Of a DNA stretch of 64,000 nucleotides, positions 52,695-60,837 are shown in pieces. The notes beneath the pieces are model-generated. The model ran no database searches. It saw only the letters and a program-made list of their open reading frames with translations, and had not been told where the DNA came from. Location of the stretch: positions 1 through 64,000 of the forward strand of contig CAWIOM010000010.1 in NCBI GenBank assembly GCA_963837735.1, given 5' to 3'. The position numbers were made by a program, and so were the translations under genes. Source of the DNA: VRUE01 sp963837735. Lineage in GTDB: Bacteria > Actinomycetota > Thermoleophilia > Solirubrobacterales > 70-9. Position 1 is the first letter of the stretch, and every line of letters begins with the position of its first letter.

Positions 52695-53932
52695 GCGCCG
52701 CCTTTCGCCGCAGCTTCGACTCCCTCGCCGTCCGCAACTACCGTCGTTACTTCGCCGGCCAGATGGTCTCCCTCTCGGGGACCTGGATGCAGACGGTGGC
52801 GGCGATCTGGCTGATCCTCAGCCTCACCGGCTCGGGCGTCGCGGTCGGCATGACGACCGCCCTGCAGTTCCTGCCGATGCTGCTCTTCGGCGCCTGGGGC
52901 GGGCTGATCGCCGACCGGATGTCGAAGCGGCGACTGCTGATGATCACGCAGGCGCTGATGGCGATCCCCGCGATCGGCCTGTTCGCCGTCACCGCCTACG
53001 GAATCGCCGCCCCGTGGATGGTCTACCTCGCCGTCTTCGCGATGGGGCTCGTCAACTCCGTCGACAACCCGACTCGCCAGAGCTTCGTGATCGAGATGGT
53101 CGGCGCTGACCGCGTCGTCAACGCGGTCAGCCTCAACAGCGTCATCGTCCAGGCAGCCCGGTTGGCCGGCCCGGGGCTCGCCGGGCTTCTGATCGCGGTC
53201 TTCGGCGTCGTCCCCTGCTTCGCGATCAACGCCCTCACCTTTCTCGCGATGATCGTCGCCCTGCGTGGGATGGATCCGAGCCGGCTGCACCCGGCGCCGG
53301 TTGCGCCCCGCGAGCGCGGCGCAATCCGCGCCGGCCTCCGCTACGTCCGCGCCACGCCCGAGCTGGCAGTGCCGCTGGCCCTGATGGCGCTGGTCGGGAC
53401 GCTCGGCTTCAACTTCCAGGTCGTGCTGCCGCTGCTCGCCAGGTTCAGCTTCGACGGCGGCGCGATCACCTACGGGGTCCTCGTCTCGGCGATGGCGGTC
53501 GGCTCGATTGCCGGGGCGCTGTTCAACGGAGCCCACGGCCGTACCGGGCCGCGGCTGATCGCCGCCGGCGCGCTCGCCTTCGGGATCCTCGCCCTGCTCT
53601 GCGGAGCGATGCCGACGCTGGCGCTCGAGATCCCCGTGCTCGCCGGGCTGGGGGCGGCCGCCGTCACCTTCGCGGCGACGATCAACACGACTCTCCAGCT
53701 CGCCGTCGCCCCTGAGATGCGCGGGCGCGTAATGGCCCTGTACTCGGTCGTCTTCCTCGGCTCGACCCCGATCGGGGGCCCGCTCGTCGGCTGGCTCTCA
53801 CAGGCCTACGACCCGCGCGTGGCCCTGCTGCTCGCCGGGATCACCGGCGTCGCCGCCGCCTGGGCGGCCCGGGTCTGCTTCGCCCGCCTACAAGGCAGAG
53901 AGCAAGCTTCGGTGTCAGCGGAGTTCGCGTGA
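52691..53932 (+). CDS. MFS transporter, DHA3/enterobactin-exporter type
   Basis: A 413-residue twelve-helix exporter of the DHA3/EntS group. It begins FRRSFDSLAVRNYRRYFAGQMVSLSGTWMQTVA, with the loop 2-3 signature GGLIADRMSKRRLL, the helix 5 motif AVSLNSVIVQAARLAGPGLAGLLI, and TLQLAVAPEMRGRVMALYSVVFLGSTPIGGPLVG in the second half. Members export siderophores, macrolides or other lipophilic compounds. It starts at TTG inside the MarR stop (translational coupling), so MarR and exporter form a unit. A strong hairpin follows at 53941. Confidence 0.93.
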   Translation: MSAAFRRSFDSLAVRNYRRYFAGQMVSLSGTWMQTVAAIWLILSLTGSGVAVGMTTALQFLPMLLFGAWGGLIADRMSKRRLLMITQALMAIPAIGLFAVTAYGIAAPWMVYLAVFAMGLVNSVDNPTRQSFVIEMVGADRVVNAVSLNSVIVQAARLAGPGLAGLLIAVFGVVPCFAINALTFLAMIVALRGMDPSRLHPAPVAPRERGAIRAGLRYVRATPELAVPLALMALVGTLGFNFQVVLPLLARFSFDGGAITYGVLVSAMAVGSIAGALFNGAHGRTGPRLIAAGALAFGILALLCGAMPTLALEIPVLAGLGAAAVTFAATINTTLQLAVAPEMRGRVMALYSVVFLGSTPIGGPLVGWLSQAYDPRVALLLAGITGVAAAWAARVCFARLQGREQASVSAEFA

Positions 53933-53940
53933 CGGCAGGA

Positions 53941-53996
53941 GCGGGGAGGGGCTCAGCGGACACTTCATGCTTCTCGTCCGGTGAGCCCCTCCCCGC
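53941..53996. terminator. Bidirectional hairpin terminator
   Basis: Perfect 15-base arms GCGGGGAGGGGCTCA (53941-53955) and its complement (53982-53996), with an inner CGGAC/GTCCG stem (53957-53961, 53976-53980). It lies between the convergent MFS and substrate-binding-protein genes, eight bases after the MFS stop. Confidence 0.75.
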
Positions 53997-54011
53997 GACT
54001 CCCCTTGCCGC

Positions 54012-55007
54012 CTACCCGGTGTAGCCCGCTTCTTCGAGGTATTCGCCGGCGACGGCCTGCGCCGACTTCTTTTCGAGTTCGACCCTTGCGTCGAGCTCCT
54101 GCATGACGGGCAGCGTCAGGCCCTTCTGGACGTCGACGATCGTCTTTTCGTAGTCGGGCCCCGCTTCATTCGCGACCTTGTCGGTGGTCACGAAGAGGAT
54201 GTTCCCGGCGGGGAAGACTTCCTTGTCGTCTTCGAGGATCACGAACTTGTCGCTCTCCGCGGAGAGCTGCGGGTCGGTCGTGAACAGGATCGAGAGGTCG
54301 GCCTGGCCCTTTTCGAGGACCGTGTAGCGAAGGCCGATGTCGACCGGCTTGAACGACTTGAACTTAAGCCCGTAGAGCTGTTCCAGCCCGGCCAGACAGT
54401 CGATCCGCTGGCGGCACTCGGGCGACCCGTAGAGGGTCAGTTCTTCGGACTGTCCTTCGAGGTCGGAGACCGTTTCCAGGCCCAGTTCTTCGGCCGTCTT
54501 CTTCAGAGTGCCGACCGCGTTGGCGCTCGCGAACGGGGTCGGTGGGAAGGCCGTCAGGCCTTCCTTTTCGAATTCGGCCTTGGCCTTTTCATAGGCTTCG
54601 TCGGCGTTGGCGGGGACTTCTTCGGGTTCGAGGCCGAAGAACGACGTCAGCGCCGTGCTCGCATACTCTGGATAGCCGGAGATCTGCCCCGCCTTCAGCG
54701 TTTTCAACGCCACCGTTTCGGAGCCGAGGTTGAGGTCCGTCTTGGTTTTGTAGCCGGCGGCGGCGAGCGCCTGGGCGTAGATCTCGCCGAGGATTTCCTG
54801 TTCCGGGAAGTTCTTCGAGCCGACCGTCAGGCTGACGTTCCCGTTGGCCGGATTGGAGACGATCGCCCCGCCCCCTTCGGAGCTTTCGGCCGACGTCGAT
54901 TCCCCCGTGGTGTCGCTGCTGCTGCCGCAGGCGGCGACGCCGAGGCTCAGGACGAGCGCGAGCAGCATCGCTGCAACCGCGCTCAACCGGGTGGTCTTGG
55001 TCCTCAT
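54012..55007 (-). CDS. Glycine betaine/choline-type ABC transporter substrate-binding lipoprotein
   Basis: A 331-residue lipoprotein of the OpuAC/ProX type. A signal peptide with the lipobox LGVAACGSS, a Ser/Gly/Glu linker, then VGSKNFPEQEILGEIYAQAL and GYPEYASTALTSFFG are typical of quaternary-amine binding proteins. Another family hallmark is SPECRQRIDCLAGLEQLYGLKFKSF, with two Cys likely forming a disulfide. The aromatic cage residues cannot be assigned from sequence alone. It is the last gene of a four-gene importer operon (ATPase, two permeases, binding protein). Codon use differs slightly from its neighbours, with more TTC/GAA-rich stretches. Confidence 0.94.
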   Translation of the reverse strand: MRTKTTRLSAVAAMLLALVLSLGVAACGSSSDTTGESTSAESSEGGGAIVSNPANGNVSLTVGSKNFPEQEILGEIYAQALAAAGYKTKTDLNLGSETVALKTLKAGQISGYPEYASTALTSFFGLEPEEVPANADEAYEKAKAEFEKEGLTAFPPTPFASANAVGTLKKTAEELGLETVSDLEGQSEELTLYGSPECRQRIDCLAGLEQLYGLKFKSFKPVDIGLRYTVLEKGQADLSILFTTDPQLSAESDKFVILEDDKEVFPAGNILFVTTDKVANEAGPDYEKTIVDVQKGLTLPVMQELDARVELEKKSAQAVAGEYLEEAGYTG

Positions 55008-55039
55008 GTTTCCCCTCTCTTGTTTGCACACGCATACGC

Positions 55040-55762
55040 TCAGGCGGGGCTGAGCTTCAGCCCCTTCGAAGTCAGGCGGCGCTGCAGGAGCGCCAGGGCC
55101 AGCTCGAGCGCCAGCGCCATCAGGGCGACCACGATAGCCCCCGCGACGACGCCGTTCTCGCCGTAGACGTTTTCGTTGATGATGTAGTCGCCCAGGGTCA
55201 GGACCCCCGCCAGCGGCGCGATCGTCGCCGTGGCGACGATCGCGATGGTCGCCAGGCGGATTCCCGCCATCAGGGTCGGGACGGCGAGCGGAACCTCGAC
55301 CCTGAGCAGCACCTCCAGCTCGCTCATCCCGATCCCGCGCGCGGCCTCGACCGGGGCGCGGTCGACCTGGCGGATCCCGACGAAGGCGTTGGTGAGGATC
55401 GGCGGCACGCCGAGCACGGCGAGCGCGATCGTCAGGTTGATCGTGCCGACGCCGATCCAGGCGGCCATGAAGGCGATCAGAGCCAGCTCCGGGATCGCCC
55501 GTCCCGCGTTGCCGAGGCCGACGGCGACGAGCTCGCCGACCCCGCGGTGCCCGAGATAGAGGCCGATCGGCAGCGCCACGGCCATCGCCAGGAGCATGGC
55601 GAATAGGGTCACTTCGAGCTGGGTCAGGGCGAGTTCGATGGTCTGGTCGGGACCGCCGACCAGCTTGCCGCCGGTCACGTTCGAGGGCTGCGGCTCGAGG
55701 ATGAATTCGACCGCGCCGGAGATCGAGCCGGCGGGAAGGTGGGCGAGGAGGACGGAGGTCAT
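55040..55762 (-). CDS. ABC transporter permease (quaternary amine type)
   Basis: A 240-residue permease with about six membrane helices. It shows the coupling loop pattern RQVDRAPVEAARGIGMSELEVLLRVEVPLAVPTLMAGIRLATIA (the EAA motif) and a long N-terminal part (LEPQPSNVTGGKLVGG) that precedes the first helix. It forms the channel with the paralogous permease encoded just upstream; starts and stops overlap (ATGA). The ATG at 55760-55762 gives the family-like N-terminus. Confidence 0.93.
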   Translation of the reverse strand: MTSVLLAHLPAGSISGAVEFILEPQPSNVTGGKLVGGPDQTIELALTQLEVTLFAMLLAMAVALPIGLYLGHRGVGELVAVGLGNAGRAIPELALIAFMAAWIGVGTINLTIALAVLGVPPILTNAFVGIRQVDRAPVEAARGIGMSELEVLLRVEVPLAVPTLMAGIRLATIAIVATATIAPLAGVLTLGDYIINENVYGENGVVAGAIVVALMALALELALALLQRRLTSKGLKLSPA

Positions 55763-56502
55763 GTCCGCCCGACCCTCTGCCACGGCGTCGCAAGCCGCTG
55801 GATCGTGTAGAGCATCGCATCGAAGCAGAGCGCCATCAGCAGGGCGATCCCGCCGGCGATGATGACGTTGGTCTTGAAGTCGATCCCGAACTGGAAGATC
55901 GGCCGCCCCAGCCCGCCGCCTCCGGCCAGTGTCGCCAGCGTCGCGATCGCCACCGTGCTCACGGTCGCGATCCTCAACCCGGCGATGATCTCGGGGCTGG
56001 CCAGCGGCAGCTCGACCCGCCAGAGGATCTGGCGGTCGGTCTGGCCCATGCCCCTGGCGGCGTCCTTGACCGCGACCGGCACGTTGGCGAGGCCGATGAT
56101 CGTGTTGCGGTAGATGATCTGCAGGTTGAAGGCGGTCAGGGCGATCACGGCGGTGTCGACGCCGCGGCCGGTGAGCGGCAGGAGGAGAAAGAAGAAGGCG
56201 ACGCTGGGGATCGTGTAGAGGATGCCGGTGGCGGCCAGCAGCGGCGGCTGCAGCCAGCGTCGGCGGTGCGCGAGCAGGGCCAGGCCGAAGGCGATCGCGA
56301 AGCCGATCAGCACCGCCAGCAGCACGAGCTTCAGGTGTTGGAGGGTCGGCGTCCCGTACTCGCCGATGTTTTCCTTCGCCCAGTCGAAGCAGAAGAACTT
56401 CGCGTTGTTCGCCTGGCAGGGCAACGTGTCGCTGCTCCGTTCGTGGAAGAACGATTCCGGGAGCTTTCCGGCGGCGGCGAACGGCAGAGCCCAGCTAGTC
56501 AT
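55759..56502 (-). CDS. ABC transporter permease (quaternary amine type)
   Basis: A 247-residue permease, paralogous to the one downstream. It has about five or six helices, the EAA-type coupling loop VPVAVKDAARGMGQTDRQILWRVELPLASPEIIAGLRIATV, and LYTIPSVAFFFLLLPLTGRGVDTAVIALTAFNLQIIYRNTI. Its N-terminal 60 residues include two Cys (LPCQANNAKFFCFDW) on the outer side. It overlaps the ATPase stop by eight bases, so all components are coupled. Confidence 0.93.
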   Translation of the reverse strand: MTSWALPFAAAGKLPESFFHERSSDTLPCQANNAKFFCFDWAKENIGEYGTPTLQHLKLVLLAVLIGFAIAFGLALLAHRRRWLQPPLLAATGILYTIPSVAFFFLLLPLTGRGVDTAVIALTAFNLQIIYRNTIIGLANVPVAVKDAARGMGQTDRQILWRVELPLASPEIIAGLRIATVSTVAIATLATLAGGGGLGRPIFQFGIDFKTNVIIAGGIALLMALCFDAMLYTIQRLATPWQRVGRT

Positions 56503-57709
56503 CGGAGGCCTCGACTCCCAGCGGCCGCTCCGCGGCCCCGTACTCCTCGATCTTCGCCTCCGGGGAGACGAGGAACTCGGAGATGATCTCGACCGAGAGG
56601 ACGCCCGCGATGCGGCCGTCGCGGTCGGTGACGGCCGCGTACTGGGCGCCGCCCTGGAGGATGTCGGCGAGCGCGTCGCGGACGATGTCGTCGCCGTCGA
56701 GCACCGGCCCGAGCGGCGAGTCGGGTTGGGCCGGGACGGTCTCCGCCCTGAGGTCGCGCTCGGAGAGCCAGCCGAGCGGTCGCCGCTCGCCGTCGACCAG
56801 CAGCGGATAGGGGACTTCGGCGCCTTCGAGCTTTGCCCGGACCTCGGCGGTGGCCTGGCCGACGTAGGCCAGCGGCGCCTCCCAGAGGTCGACGTCGGAG
56901 ACCCGCATCAAGGCCAGGCGCTTCAGCGCCCGGTCGGCACCGACGAAGTCCTCGACGAACTCGTCGGCCGGGTCCATCAGCAGTTCAGCCGGCGTCGCGT
57001 ACTGCGCGACCCGGCCACCCTCTCGCATGACCGCGATCCGGTCGCCCATCTTGATCGCCTCGTCGATGTCATGGGTGACGAAGAGGACCGTCTTCCTGAT
57101 CTCCGCCTGCAGGCGGAGGAACTCGTTTTGGAGCCGCTCGCGATTGATCGGGTCGATCGCGCCGAAGGGCTCGTCCATCAACATCACGAGCGGGTCCGCG
57201 GCGAGCGCCCGGGCGACTCCGATCCGTTGCTGCTGCCCACCGGAGAGCTGGGCCGGATAGCGCCCGGCGAGCTCGGGGTCGAGGCCGATCAGCTCGAGAA
57301 GCTCGGCCGTGCGGGCACGGGTTCGATCCTTCTTCCAGCCCAACAGGTCGGGGACCGTGCCGATGTTCTGGCCGATCGTGCGGTGTGGGAAGAGGCCGAT
57401 CTGCTGGATCACGTAGCCGATCTCGCGGCGCAGCTCGGACGGCTCGCGGTCGCGGACGGAGCGGTCGCCGACCAGGACGTCGCCGGCGGTCAGCTCGACC
57501 GTGCGGTTGACGAGTCGCATCGCCGTCGTCTTGCCGCAGCCCGAGGGGCCGACGAGGACGCAGATCTCGCCCGCCGGCACGTCCAGCGTCAGGTCCTCGA
57601 CGGCGGCTGTGGCGGAGTCGCCGTAGCGCTTCGTGGCTCCCTCGTAGCGCACCTCCGAGGCCGTTTTGCTCACCGGGAACGGTTCGTCACTGGCCTTCCG
57701 CGCGGGCAC
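56495..57709 (-). CDS. Glycine betaine/choline ABC transporter ATPase with CBS domains
   Basis: A 404-residue ATPase of the OpuAA/ProV type. It shows Walker A GPSGCGKTTAM, Q-loop IGYVIQQIGLFPH, signature LSGGQQQRIG, Walker B VMLMDEPFGAIDP and switch His FVTHDIDEAIKM. The C-terminal 130 residues form a pair of CBS domains (DLWEAPLAYVGQATAEV, DDIVRDALADILQGGAQYAAVTDRDGRIAGVLSVE), which in OpuA sense ionic strength or c-di-AMP. The GTG start at 57707-57709 is chosen because a TATAGGCT box lies eight bases upstream (57718-57723); a second GTG at 57671-57673 is closer to the conserved core. Confidence 0.94.
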   Translation of the reverse strand: MPARKASDEPFPVSKTASEVRYEGATKRYGDSATAAVEDLTLDVPAGEICVLVGPSGCGKTTAMRLVNRTVELTAGDVLVGDRSVRDREPSELRREIGYVIQQIGLFPHRTIGQNIGTVPDLLGWKKDRTRARTAELLELIGLDPELAGRYPAQLSGGQQQRIGVARALAADPLVMLMDEPFGAIDPINRERLQNEFLRLQAEIRKTVLFVTHDIDEAIKMGDRIAVMREGGRVAQYATPAELLMDPADEFVEDFVGADRALKRLALMRVSDVDLWEAPLAYVGQATAEVRAKLEGAEVPYPLLVDGERRPLGWLSERDLRAETVPAQPDSPLGPVLDGDDIVRDALADILQGGAQYAAVTDRDGRIAGVLSVEIISEFLVSPEAKIEEYGAAERPLGVEASDD

Positions 57710-57763
57710 CGTGCCCGAGCCTATACCCAGGCGGGGGTCGCTTCCACACCCTCGCCGGCCGCG

Positions 57764-59011
57764 CTAGCCGATGCCGAGCCCGCGGGCGCGCTCGGCGGCC
57801 CGGGCGACTATCTCCGCCTCGTCCTCGACCCGGCCGCCCCGCATCAGCACCCGGCCGCCGACGACCGTGGTCTCGACCACCGCGCCGGAGGCGGCATATA
57901 CGAGGTCGGAGGCGAGGTCGCCGAGGCCGAGCTCGTGGCTGTCGGGCCGCAGCAGCAGGAAGTCGGCGGCGGCGCCGACGGCGAGCCGCCCGTCGCCGAT
58001 CAGCCGCGAGCCGCCGCCTGTCGCCACTCGCCAGGCCTCCGCCGCCGAGATCGCCGTCGCGTCGCCGGCCGCGTGACGCTGGGCCAAGGCGAAGACCTTG
58101 AGGTCGGCGAGCAGGTCGAGCGAGTCGTTGGAGCCCGCCCCGTCGGTGCCGATTCCGACGGCGACCCCGGCTTCCCGCGCCAGCGGGTAGGGGAAGATGC
58201 CGCCGACGGCGAGCTTCATGTTGGCGACAGGGTTGGTGACGACCGTGGCGCCGCGCTCGGCGATCAGCTCGAGCTCCTCACGGTCCAGCCAGACCCCGTG
58301 GGCGAGCACGGTCCGCTCGCTGAGCAGGCCGACGCGGTCGAGATAGCCGGCGGGCCGCACGCCGTGCGCGGCGAGGCAGTCCTCCACCTCCTTCTCGGTC
58401 TCGGAGAGGTGGATCTGAATCGGCAGGTCGCGCTGGGCCGCGGTTTCACCGGCCCAGCGCAGCAGCTTCTCACCGGCGATGTAGATCGAGTGCGGGGCGA
58501 GCGCGCCCTCGATCCCAGGTCCGAGCTCGGCCTGGGCGTCGAGGTCCTCGAGCGCGGTCGAGGAGATCTTGGAGATGTCCTCGCCGAGGCCGAAGAGCGG
58601 CCCGCCGATCGTCGCCCTGAGGCCGGCGTCGCGCACCGCCCGCGCGGTCGCCTGAGGGTGCCAGTACATGTCCCAGAAGCGGGCCGTGCCGGTCCGGATC
58701 ATCTCGACGCAGGCGAGCCGCGTGCCCCAGTAGACGTCCTCGTCGGCGAGCTTCGCCTCGATCGGCCAGATCTTCTCCTCCAGCCAGCGCATCAGCGGCA
58801 GGTCGCCCCCGAAGCCGCGGAACAATGTCATCGCGGCGTGCGTGTGGCCGTTGGCGAGGGCCGCGACCAGGGGGGCGCCGGCCGCCTCGATCGTCTCGTC
58901 GCCAGGCTCGGCTGTGACCTCGTGGCCGAGCGCCGCGATCCGGCCGGCCTCGCAGCGCAGGCCGACCCGCTCGCCGTCGAGCGTGGCATCCAGGACCGTC
59001 AGGCCGCTCAT
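57764..59011 (-). CDS. Amidohydrolase, MTA/SAH deaminase type
   Basis: A 415-residue metal-dependent deaminase of the ATZ/TRZ family. It shows the metal-binding NGHTHAAMTLFRG, HLSETEKEV, VLAHGVWLD and GIGTDGAGSNDSLDLL. This pattern matches 5-methylthioadenosine/S-adenosylhomocysteine deaminases, which make the inosine form plus ammonia. Its ATG overlaps the stop of the nucleoside phosphorylase gene by four bases, which supports a role in purine thio-nucleoside salvage. Other ATZ/TRZ substrates remain possible. Confidence 0.92.
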   Translation of the reverse strand: MSGLTVLDATLDGERVGLRCEAGRIAALGHEVTAEPGDETIEAAGAPLVAALANGHTHAAMTLFRGFGGDLPLMRWLEEKIWPIEAKLADEDVYWGTRLACVEMIRTGTARFWDMYWHPQATARAVRDAGLRATIGGPLFGLGEDISKISSTALEDLDAQAELGPGIEGALAPHSIYIAGEKLLRWAGETAAQRDLPIQIHLSETEKEVEDCLAAHGVRPAGYLDRVGLLSERTVLAHGVWLDREELELIAERGATVVTNPVANMKLAVGGIFPYPLAREAGVAVGIGTDGAGSNDSLDLLADLKVFALAQRHAAGDATAISAAEAWRVATGGGSRLIGDGRLAVGAAADFLLLRPDSHELGLGDLASDLVYAASGAVVETTVVGGRVLMRGGRVEDEAEIVARAAERARGLGIG

Positions 59012-59679
59012 CCGGCGAGCTCCGCCAGCACCCGGTCGAGAATCTCGTCGAGGCGAATCGCGTTGGCCGCGCGGTCGTCCTCGAGCGCGTCGACGCTGAG
59101 CGGCGCGTCGCCGATCCCGTTGGCGAGGTTGTCGACCACGCAGAGAGCGGCGTAGGCGAGGCCGAGCTCACCGGCGACGATGCACTCCGAGGCCATCGTC
59201 ATCCCGACCAGGTCGGCGTGGGCGGCGAGCAGGCGGATCTCGGCGGGCGTCTCGAATCGCGGCCCGGTCGTCTGCCAGTAGACGCCGCCGTCCGCGAGCC
59301 CGGCGCCTTCCCCGCTCCGCGACGCCTCGAGCAGCCGACCGCGCCACTCGGCGTCGAAGCCCGGCGCGAGGTGGCCGCGGGCGTCGTCGAAGGTCGTGAT
59401 CCCGAGCTGCAGGGCGATGAAGTCGTGCGGGCAGACGAGGCTTCCGACGGCGATGTCCCGCCTCAGCGAGCCGACCGAGCAGACGGCCAGCACGCGGTCG
59501 CAGCCCGCCGCCTGCAGCGAGCGCATGTTGGCGCCGTGGTCGATGCGGTGGGGGAGCACGTAGGGATCGCCGCCGTGTCGTGCCAGCACCTCCGCGCCGT
59601 GGTCGCCAATCGTCGCCGCCAGCCGCTCGGAGTGGGGGCCGGAGGCGTTGCTGCCCAGAACGACGGCTATGCGTCCCAT
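59008..59679 (-). CDS. Purine nucleoside/MTA phosphorylase family protein
   Basis: A 223-residue phosphorylase of the PNP/MTAP family, cutting a purine nucleoside to base and (methylthio)ribose-1-phosphate. It shows LGSNASGP (phosphate loop), LPHRIDHGANMRSLQAAGCDRVLAVCSVGSLR, the base-binding QTTGPRFETPAEIRLLA and the ribose-binding VGMTMASECIVAGEL, with VVDNLANG near the end. It is shorter than typical MTAP (about 260). The ATG follows a TAGGAT box by six bases (59686-59691). It is cotranscribed with the deaminase gene downstream. Confidence 0.92.
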   Translation of the reverse strand: MGRIAVVLGSNASGPHSERLAATIGDHGAEVLARHGGDPYVLPHRIDHGANMRSLQAAGCDRVLAVCSVGSLRRDIAVGSLVCPHDFIALQLGITTFDDARGHLAPGFDAEWRGRLLEASRSGEGAGLADGGVYWQTTGPRFETPAEIRLLAAHADLVGMTMASECIVAGELGLAYAALCVVDNLANGIGDAPLSVDALEDDRAANAIRLDEILDRVLAELAG

Positions 59680-59685
59680 CGACCG

Positions 59686-59720
59686 ATCCTACGCGTGCCG
59701 GACGTCATTTCGCCTATCGT
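59686..59720. promoter_or_regulatory. Divergent leaderless promoter pair
   Basis: TAGGAT on the minus strand (59686-59691) lies six bases before the phosphorylase ATG, and TATCGT on the plus strand (59715-59720) lies six bases before ATG 59727 of the DUF6328 gene. Confidence 0.5.
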
Positions 59721-59726
59721 GGGCCG

Positions 59727-60236
59727 ATGGCCGACAGGCCGTCCGGCAGAGAGGAGACCGAGGACCAGCGCCTCGACCGCAACCTGGGCGAGCTGCTCCA
59801 GGAGCTGCGGGTCGCGCTGCCCGGCGTCCAGGTCCTGTTCGCCTTCCTGCTCGCCGTGCCCTTCCAGTTTCGCTTCGGCGAGATCACCCAGTTTCAGAAG
59901 ACCGCATACTTCGGCACTCTGCTCTGCACGGCGATCTCGGCCGCCCTGCTGATCTCGCCCTCGGCCTACCACCGGCTCACCTTCCACTACCAGCAGAAGG
60001 GTCGCCTCGTCTACATCGCCAACCGGCTGACGATCGCCGGCCTCGGCTTCCTGGCGCTGGCGATGACCGGGGCGCTGACGCTGATCACCGACATCCTCTA
60101 CGGGGCCGCGGCCACCGCGGTCGTCACCGGTTGCGCGGTGCTGATGTTTCTCGGGCTCTGGTGCCTGCTGCCGCTGCGCAGGCGCTTCAGGCTCGAGAGG
60201 CGCCGGCGCGCGCCCGGTCGGTCGCCAGAGCCCTGA
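59727..60236 (+). CDS. DUF6328 family membrane protein
   Basis: A 169-residue integral membrane protein with four helices, beginning with an acidic cytosolic part (EETEDQRLDRNLGELLQELRVALPGVQVLFAFLLAVPFQFRF) that matches DUF6328. The C-terminus is Arg-rich (RRRFRLERRRRAP). Function unknown. The start is fixed by TATCGT six bases before the ATG. Its last 50 bases overlap the convergent HD hydrolase gene. Confidence 0.9.
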   Translation: MADRPSGREETEDQRLDRNLGELLQELRVALPGVQVLFAFLLAVPFQFRFGEITQFQKTAYFGTLLCTAISAALLISPSAYHRLTFHYQQKGRLVYIANRLTIAGLGFLALAMTGALTLITDILYGAAATAVVTGCAVLMFLGLWCLLPLRRRFRLERRRRAPGRSPEP

Positions 60237-60810
60237 GCTGCTCCTCGAGGCTCGCGGCGAGGGCACGAACGGCGGGGTTTTCGGCGGAGTTGGCGCGCAG
60301 CATCTCGAGGTCCTTCTCCCAGATCTCGATCTTTTCGCCGAGCGGCACCTTGAGCTCCTCCTCGACGCCCTCCCCCTGCTCGCCGTAGGCGTCGCGCAGC
60401 ATCCGCACGTTGGTCAGCTTGTCGGCCGCGTAGATCGCGATCGCCTCGTGGCCGGCGGCCTCCACCCGGTCGCGGTGCTCGCTCTTGCGCGCCTCGTAGG
60501 GCTCGACCGATTCGTCGTCGGTGAGCGCGTCGACGACCTCGGCCACGCGCTCACCGCATCGATCGCGCACGTCGGTGACCGTCAGCTCGCTGTCCTCGAC
60601 GACATCGTGGAGGAGGGCGGCCGCGAGGACCTCATCTCCCGACATGTGCGTCGAGAGGCTCTCGGCGACCGCCACCGGGTGGTCGATGTAGGGGCGACCG
60701 CCGCTCGCGTTGCGGACCTGTCCGGCGTGGGCTGCCCTCGCCATCTCGAGCGCCGCCTGGACGAGCGGCGAGCGGTCGGCGATGTTCTCGATGCTGGGCG
60801 AGTTCGGCAC
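60187..60810 (-). CDS. HD-domain hydrolase, MESH1/SpoT-like (p)ppGpp hydrolase
   Basis: A 207-residue stand-alone HD phosphohydrolase. It shows ARAAHAGQVRNASGGRPYIDHPVAVAESL, LAAALLHDVVEDSELT (the HD pair), DALTDDES and YAADKLTNVRMLRD, the sequence pattern of small alarmone hydrolases and SpoT hydrolase domains. It has no synthetase domain. It should remove ppGpp or a related nucleotide. The GTG start follows TAGGCT by seven bases (60818-60823). The C-terminal 17 codons overlap the convergent DUF6328 gene, so one of the two ends may be affected by a frame error. Confidence 0.92.
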   Translation of the reverse strand: MPNSPSIENIADRSPLVQAALEMARAAHAGQVRNASGGRPYIDHPVAVAESLSTHMSGDEVLAAALLHDVVEDSELTVTDVRDRCGERVAEVVDALTDDESVEPYEARKSEHRDRVEAAGHEAIAIYAADKLTNVRMLRDAYGEQGEGVEEELKVPLGEKIEIWEKDLEMLRANSAENPAVRALAASLEEQLRALATDRARAGASRA

Positions 60811-60837
60811 CGGGTCCAGCCTAGCGGCCGCCGTCGC

